This document shows positions 59,757-64,000 of a stretch of DNA of 64,000 bases, piece after piece (within the stretch, counting starts at the first letter, position 1; the number at the start of each line of letters is the position of its first letter). Below the pieces are notes generated by a model. That model was not told the DNA's origin. It saw only the letters and a list, made by a program, of their open reading frames with translations, and did not search any database. Made by a program: the position numbers and the translations under genes. This DNA is from Acidobacteriota bacterium (GTDB taxonomy: Bacteria > Acidobacteriota > Terriglobia > Acidiferrales > UBA7541): NCBI GenBank assembly GCA_013289665.1, contig JABCZN010000006.1:62001-126000 (forward strand), read 5' to 3'.

Positions 59757-60890
59757 CTACGACTGAATTTCGTCGAGGGCTCCGGCAAGCTCATCCGGCG
59801 AGACACTCGCCGTTCCCAACTTGCCGACGACGACGCCCGCGGCGGTGTTGGCGAGCAACGCTGCATCCGGAAGCGGGGCGCCCGCGGCGATGGCCAGCGA
59901 CAGCACACTCAACACCGTGTCTCCCGCTCCGGTGAGGTCGAACACCTGGCGGCCCGTGGAACTACGCTCGATTCCTGGCCGCCCGACTCGCGCGTAGGTT
60001 ACTTCAAAGCTCGTCGCCGGGATATACAGGTGCCGCGGAGAGTCTTCCTCAAAAATACTCATTCCCTTTTCGCCGCGCGTGATCACTACCGCAGCGCAAC
60101 CAAAATGCGGAAGCAGTTTCCGTCCGGCTTCTTCCACGGATTTCTCGTCCGATAAAGTGCGGCCAACATAATGGCCCGCTTCGTTGGTGTTGCACACGAT
60201 CGCGCGGGCGCCGCGATAGGCATAGAGCCGGGAAGTCTTGGGCTTTACGAACACCGGCACTTTCAACTGGTGTGCTGCGTTCAGAACCCGATCGGCAAAC
60301 CCGTCCCCCAGCAACCCTTTGTCGTAATCGGAAAGCACCAGTCCATCAAGTTTTCCGAGCGAAGCAACAAGGATGCGGAAGAGCTTCTCTTCCGTCTGCG
60401 GCGAAACTGGGTCGCGGCGTTCGTGATCGATGCGCACAATGTGCTGGTGCTTCGCGATGATGCGCGTCTTGAGCGTTGTCATGCGATCCGGATCGGAGAT
60501 AATCCCCCGATGACCGATGCCCAGTTTGCGCAGGCAGGCGTGCAGTGCCGCGCCAGCTTCGTCGGCGGCGATCTTCTTGGCGTTCCGGCCGCGTCCCGGA
60601 GTTTTTTGCGCGCCGATTACGCCGAAAACCTCCACCTGCGCGCCGAACGCGGCCACATTGACCCCCACGTTGCCCGCCCCACCGGGGCAGTCCTGCTCCG
60701 ACACATAATCAACAACGGGAACCGCGGCTTCGGGCGACAAGCGATTCGCGTTCCCCCAGACATAACGATCCAGCATCAGGTCGCCAAGCACACCGATGCG
60801 CAGTTTGCCGAAGCGCGGCAGCAGTCGCTTGAGTCGAGGCACGCTATTCACGATTTGGGATTTCATATCGGCCGGAAAGCGATGGGTCAT
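59757..60890 (-). CDS. rfaE1: D-glycero-beta-D-manno-heptose-7-phosphate kinase
   Basis: 377 residues, PfkB/ribokinase family. LGDLMLDRYVWGNANRLSPEAAVPVV and CPGGAGNVGVNVAAFGA are HldE/RfaE1 N-terminal signatures; the catalytic motif is DLTGAGDTVLSVLS near the end. It phosphorylates heptose-7-phosphate for the LPS inner core. The adenylyltransferase half of bifunctional HldE is missing, so this is the kinase-only type. ATG 60890 overlaps the stop of the Trm112-like gene (ATGA). An internal ATG at codon 9 is an alternative start. Confidence 0.9.
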   Translation of the reverse strand: MTHRFPADMKSQIVNSVPRLKRLLPRFGKLRIGVLGDLMLDRYVWGNANRLSPEAAVPVVDYVSEQDCPGGAGNVGVNVAAFGAQVEVFGVIGAQKTPGRGRNAKKIAADEAGAALHACLRKLGIGHRGIISDPDRMTTLKTRIIAKHQHIVRIDHERRDPVSPQTEEKLFRILVASLGKLDGLVLSDYDKGLLGDGFADRVLNAAHQLKVPVFVKPKTSRLYAYRGARAIVCNTNEAGHYVGRTLSDEKSVEEAGRKLLPHFGCAAVVITRGEKGMSIFEEDSPRHLYIPATSFEVTYARVGRPGIERSSTGRQVFDLTGAGDTVLSVLSLAIAAGAPLPDAALLANTAAGVVVGKLGTASVSPDELAGALDEIQS

Positions 60891-61060
60891 TCAGGCACAA
60901 CTGTGGCTTCTTCGGGAAGCATCACGGGAATGCCGTCACGCACGGGATAAAAACGCTTGCACCCTTGGCATTTGTAGCCGGAGTTGTCCGCCGCCGGATC
61001 GACTGGTTTCTTGCATACCGGGCAGACGAGTATAGCGAGAACTTCTTTGGGAATGGGCAT
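60887..61060 (-). CDS. Trm112-family small zinc-binding protein
   Basis: 57 residues of the Trm112/UPF0434 family (YcaR in E. coli). CPVCKKP and CQGCKRFYPVRDGIPVMLPEEA are the diagnostic zinc ribbon and tail. Often encoded beside lpxK/kdsB or other envelope genes; here it is coupled to the heptose kinase. Role uncertain: Trm112 partners methyltransferases in eukaryotes. ATG 61060 is the first start in the conserved region; upstream frame carries no family sequence. Confidence 0.88.
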   Translation of the reverse strand: MPIPKEVLAILVCPVCKKPVDPAADNSGYKCQGCKRFYPVRDGIPVMLPEEATVVPE

Positions 61061-61155
61061 GACGGTCTCCACAAGCTGAAAGAAAACTCTAGCAGAGGAC
61101 AGGCAGAGCCGCCAGCAAATGGGCGTCCGAAAAAGCGTCACACCTGGCCCGGGCA

Positions 61156-63396
61156 TTACGCGGGAACGTTTTGTGTCGCGGGGATGGACGCTTCGATCGA
61201 GGTGCCTCCGCCGGGCCGCGAATGCACGAATAGTTCCCCGCCCATGCTGCGCAGCCGTTCCTCCATGCTCAGCAGTCCCAGCCCCTGCGAGGCTTCCACC
61301 GAATTCGGATCAAATCCGGTTCCCCGGTCCGAAATCCGCAACCGCAGCGAACCGGAAATTTCGTCGAGTTCGACGAGCGCTTCCCGGCATCCGCTGTGCT
61401 TGTGGACATTTCGAATCGCTTCCTGCGCCACCCGGAAAAGGCACAAGGATGCGTCCTCGGGAAGTTTGCAGGTCAAGCGGGCGCTGGTGAATTGAATCCG
61501 CATGGAATTACGGTCGGCGAATTCCCTGCAAAAATTATTCAGCGCAGGCGCCAGCCCCAGCAGTTCCACCTGGGAGGGATGCAACCGGCGCGAAATGTTA
61601 TGCACATCAGAGGTGATGTCGCCGGCCGTACGGACCAGGGCTTCAAGTTCCCTGGCGATGGCCGAACCGTCCTGCTCTGAAGCAAGCTTCATCTGCTCCA
61701 GATCGATGCTCAGCACGGCCAGCCGCTGGCCGATATCATCATGGAGATCCCTGGCGATTCGAGAGCGTTCTTCCTCTTGCGTCCGGGTGAGCCGGTTCCG
61801 CAATGTCTGCAGTTTTTCCTCCGAGCGCCGGCGCTCGCTGATGTCCTGATAGATCGCAAACGCTCCGACGAAGGTGTCTTCGGAGAAGACGCGGATGCCG
61901 TGCAATTCCACGTCGATTAACGCGCCGTCTTTTCTGCGGCGTTGCGTGGTCGCGTGAACGACTCCACCGTCGCGGACCGCAAACATCATGCGGTTGACCT
62001 CTTCGATGGCGTCGGACGCGATGATGTTGTCGACATCCTTGCCCCGCAGTTCCTTCTGGGAGTAATCGAACATCCGCTCGAACGCCGGATTGCAGAACAC
62101 CACGCGGTTCTGCTCGTCCTTGGTCACGATACCCAGCGGGCTGTTGGCTATAAGCGCATCCAGATACATGTTGCGTTCCAGAAGTTGCTGCTCGGCGCGC
62201 TTCATTGCCGTGATATCAAAAGCCGTGGCCAGAATGGCGGGTTTCCCTTCGAAATTCGTGCGCGCGCCGGAAAAGTCAAGCCAGCGGATTTCTCCGGATT
62301 TCGTCCGGATCTTGAACTGGTAGCGAGGGTCGGGATTTTCACCGCGGAGCCGCGCGCTGGATCGTTGTTCGCCCATGGCGCGAAATTCCGGATCCACGAG
62401 TTCCCACGGGTTCATGGAAAACAGCTCATCCCGTGAATAGCCGCTCAGGTTTTCCGCATAGCGATTCACATAGACCAGCCGCTCGCCCTGCACAATCCAG
62501 ATGGCGCAGGGAGCAGTCTCGGCAACCAGGCGGAACTTCGCCTCGCTCTCTCGCAACGCAAGTTCCACGCGGTGGCGCTCGTCAATTTCTTGCTGGAGCT
62601 CGACATTGTTTACGGCCAATCCCAGGCGGCGCCGCTCGCTGAGTTCCAGGTTCCGCTCCATTGACTGGGAATGTTCGACCAGCAGCAGAATCATTCCCAG
62701 GCAGATGCCGCAGATGTGCACCAGATCCAGGAAAAAAAGGGGCGATCCGAGCAGAGTCTCCACATAGTCGATCGGGTTGGGGGTGACCTCCGTACCGTTG
62801 CCGTAATACTTGCGGAGGATGCCTATAAAATCGATGGTGTAGGAAACCTGGTCGATCGCGTAAAACAGGCAAAATGCACCGGACATCAGCGCCGCCCAGG
62901 ATCCCTTTCTGCGCCACTGCCCGAAAAACACCACGCAACAGTAGGCGAGCGCCGCCATCATGGTCAGTGTTCTTGGCAGATTGCGCGCAGCGAAGCTCAC
63001 GTCACGATGGGAACGCAGGTCGTAACCAACCCAGAAGGCCATGGCCGACAGCGCCAGGGTGATCCACAGTCCGGCCCTGAACATCTTTTGCAGCGAGCGC
63101 TCCGGGACGCGCCAACTGAGGCCCCCCAACGCCAGCAGCAACGACTGCAGCATTCCAAAAACGAGGACGGCCACGAGCAAGCTGATTTTCAGGGGCGTCC
63201 AGTTGGGGCCGACCCTGACCGACTCAATAGCCGCGGCCAGAAAAAGAGCGGAACATGTCCACGCCCAGGCCCACCAGCGAAAGAACTCCACTCTTCTCAG
63301 GCGCTGGTAAAGAGCCCAAAGCAGGACGGCGAGGAAAATTGTGATCAGCAGTTGAACATGGACCGAGTGGAAAGAGGGATGCGGGCTGCTGTTCAT
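61156..63396 (-). CDS. Membrane sensor histidine kinase, two PAS domains and HisKA_3
   Basis: 746 residues. The N-terminal ~245 residues form about seven hydrophobic helices (LITIFLAVLLWALY, LKISLLVAVLVFGMLQSLLLAL and others). Two PAS domains follow (about 280-400: FRLVAETAPCAIWIVQGERLVYVN; about 410-525: LDALIANSPLGIVTKDEQNRVVFCN), then a NarX/DegS-type HisKA_3 region with the phospho-acceptor His in IARDLHDDIGQRLAVL near residue 550 and an HATPase domain with QEAIRNVHKHS, DRGTGFDP and GLGLLSMEERL. Complete and probably active; no response regulator adjoins it. ATG 63396 is the first start. Confidence 0.92.
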   Translation of the reverse strand: MNSSPHPSFHSVHVQLLITIFLAVLLWALYQRLRRVEFFRWWAWAWTCSALFLAAAIESVRVGPNWTPLKISLLVAVLVFGMLQSLLLALGGLSWRVPERSLQKMFRAGLWITLALSAMAFWVGYDLRSHRDVSFAARNLPRTLTMMAALAYCCVVFFGQWRRKGSWAALMSGAFCLFYAIDQVSYTIDFIGILRKYYGNGTEVTPNPIDYVETLLGSPLFFLDLVHICGICLGMILLLVEHSQSMERNLELSERRRLGLAVNNVELQQEIDERHRVELALRESEAKFRLVAETAPCAIWIVQGERLVYVNRYAENLSGYSRDELFSMNPWELVDPEFRAMGEQRSSARLRGENPDPRYQFKIRTKSGEIRWLDFSGARTNFEGKPAILATAFDITAMKRAEQQLLERNMYLDALIANSPLGIVTKDEQNRVVFCNPAFERMFDYSQKELRGKDVDNIIASDAIEEVNRMMFAVRDGGVVHATTQRRRKDGALIDVELHGIRVFSEDTFVGAFAIYQDISERRRSEEKLQTLRNRLTRTQEEERSRIARDLHDDIGQRLAVLSIDLEQMKLASEQDGSAIARELEALVRTAGDITSDVHNISRRLHPSQVELLGLAPALNNFCREFADRNSMRIQFTSARLTCKLPEDASLCLFRVAQEAIRNVHKHSGCREALVELDEISGSLRLRISDRGTGFDPNSVEASQGLGLLSMEERLRSMGGELFVHSRPGGGTSIEASIPATQNVPA

Positions 63397-63476
63397 CGGT
63401 AAAAGCTCAAGCGAATGAATTTACTTCAATGAAATCTCTGGTTTTTGAAAATTGGACTTGCGAAAGTGTACCGCAA

Positions 63477-64000
63477 TCAAGCGGCTTTTGCATGCGGCAG
63501 GGTTCGCAGCCAGGGCCACGTCAGGGCCAGCGCCATCAGTAGCGCCAGGATCGGATCGCACGGATGCCGGAGCCGCAACGAAACTTGGGTCAGGTAATAA
63601 ACCAGTGGAAACGCGAACGGAAAGGCGGCAACAGGCAGCAGGAACCACCTGCGGACCAAGAAGAGAAAAGCAAGGCCTGAGGCCGCGCCGATGACGGCCA
63701 CCGCATTCCACAAAAAGATGAATCGCGCCAGATTGGAATCGGCCCGCAGAAAGTCCTGCCAGGGCGTCGGAGTTCCCATCCAGATCGCCACTGCGCGCCG
63801 CGTGGCTAGTTCGATAGCCAGTGCGGGATGTGTGCGGATGAATTCCTTCGCGGCCCGGCCTTTTTCTTCCAGAAAAGCGGTCTCACCCAGTTGGGAATAC
63901 CGATGCACTTCTTCATAACGCGTGATGCGATTCAACTGCCGGGAGTGCTGGTCGTAAATCGGATTGTTCCCCATCCAAAGTTCAAACGGAAAATCCGAGC
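63477..64000 (-). CDS. C-terminal part of a membrane glycosyltransferase (GT-C type)
   Basis: The gene runs off the right edge; 173 codons or so of its 3' part are visible, and the frame remains open to 64000 (FPFELWMGNNP before codon 63974). WMGNNPIYDQHSRQLNRITRYEE is like the NNP-containing loop of dolichyl-phosphate mannose/ArnT-type transferases, followed by AKEFIRTHP and three hydrophobic helices (FIFLWNAVAVIGAASGLAFLF, FLLPVAAFPFAFPLVYYL, ALLMALALTWPWL). It likely uses polyprenyl-linked sugars for envelope glycosylation. Substrate unknown. Confidence 0.65.
   Translation of the reverse strand, partial: SDFPFELWMGNNPIYDQHSRQLNRITRYEEVHRYSQLGETAFLEEKGRAAKEFIRTHPALAIELATRRAVAIWMGTPTPWQDFLRADSNLARFIFLWNAVAVIGAASGLAFLFLVRRWFLLPVAAFPFAFPLVYYLTQVSLRLRHPCDPILALLMALALTWPWLRTLPHAKAA

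Noticed and set aside
1..64000. tRNA, rRNA, CRISPR, phage or transposase genes
   Set aside because: I looked for T-loop-like strings, regularly spaced repeats, integrase/transposase motifs and rRNA-like sequence on both strands and found none that I could support by eye.

Overview
The window reads as a chromosomal segment of a diderm, moderately GC-rich bacterium, most probably an acidobacterium (Acidobacteriota, Terriglobia-like). The pointers are two very large Oar-type TonB-dependent receptors with an N-terminal carboxypeptidase-regulatory-like domain, an Ig-repeat/beta-propeller surface lipoprotein, four PilZ proteins, a futalosine-pathway menaquinone gene (mqnD) and LPS-type heptose and glycosyltransferase genes. 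The assignment is inference from gene content. I found no rRNA, tRNA, CRISPR array, prophage or insertion sequence; this looks like core chromosome with ordinary housekeeping genes and a few unusual architectures.

Layout. 1-12.3 kb: tail of a zinc-type alcohol dehydrogenase/quinone reductase, chrA coupled to a membrane mannosyltransferase, a processive GT2 glycosyltransferase, ETF:quinone oxidoreductase, a surface lipoprotein, a FecR-like protein, a DUF374 acyltransferase and an HtrA protease. 12.5-16.5 kb: PilZ, cupin and the first TonB receptor. 16.6-25.2 kb: a long minus-strand run yceD-rpmF-plsX-fabD-fabG-acpP-fabF-etfB-unknown-etfA, joining fatty-acid/phospholipid synthesis to electron-transferring flavoprotein. 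25.4-31.5 kb: RDD protein, a PilZ/proline-rich/TM/Sel1-like chimera, an XRE regulator paired with a MASE1-PAS sensor, and a YpfJ-type metallopeptidase. 31.5-35.2 kb: TPR-like membrane protein, a dGTPase-like HD hydrolase and an MscS channel in one run; the hydrolase has no ATG/GTG/TTG start. 35.3-41.5 kb: FHA protein, LPS glycosyltransferase, galE, a diguanylate cyclase + PilZ pair, CDGSH protein and MoeB-rhodanese. 41.7-45.5 kb: the second TonB receptor. 45.8-53.8 kb: small unknowns, glutaredoxin-like and DinB proteins, a degenerate receiver, a pseudopilin-like protein, PilZ, a HExxH protein, mqnD and gamma-glutamyltransferase. 54-64 kb: sugar isomerase, asnS, arginase, a higA remnant, ddl, heptose kinase, Trm112-like protein, a sensor histidine kinase and the end of a membrane glycosyltransferase.

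How the genes work together. ETF (etfA/etfB) passes electrons from acyl-CoA and similar dehydrogenases to the ETF:quinone oxidoreductase encoded 10 kb away; with mqnD present the quinone is probably menaquinone. Envelope synthesis is spread through the window (plsX/fab, ddl, heptose kinase, galE, several glycosyltransferases). A c-di-GMP circuit is suggested by one catalytically complete GGDEF protein with an intact inhibitory site and four PilZ receptors, one of them an unusual membrane-spanning fusion.

The best candidates for something undescribed are the PilZ/Sel1-like chimera, the apparent ATC-initiated hydrolase, the unknown exported protein lodged between etfB and etfA, and the output-less MASE1-PAS sensor paired with an XRE regulator. 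None amounts to a proven new system.
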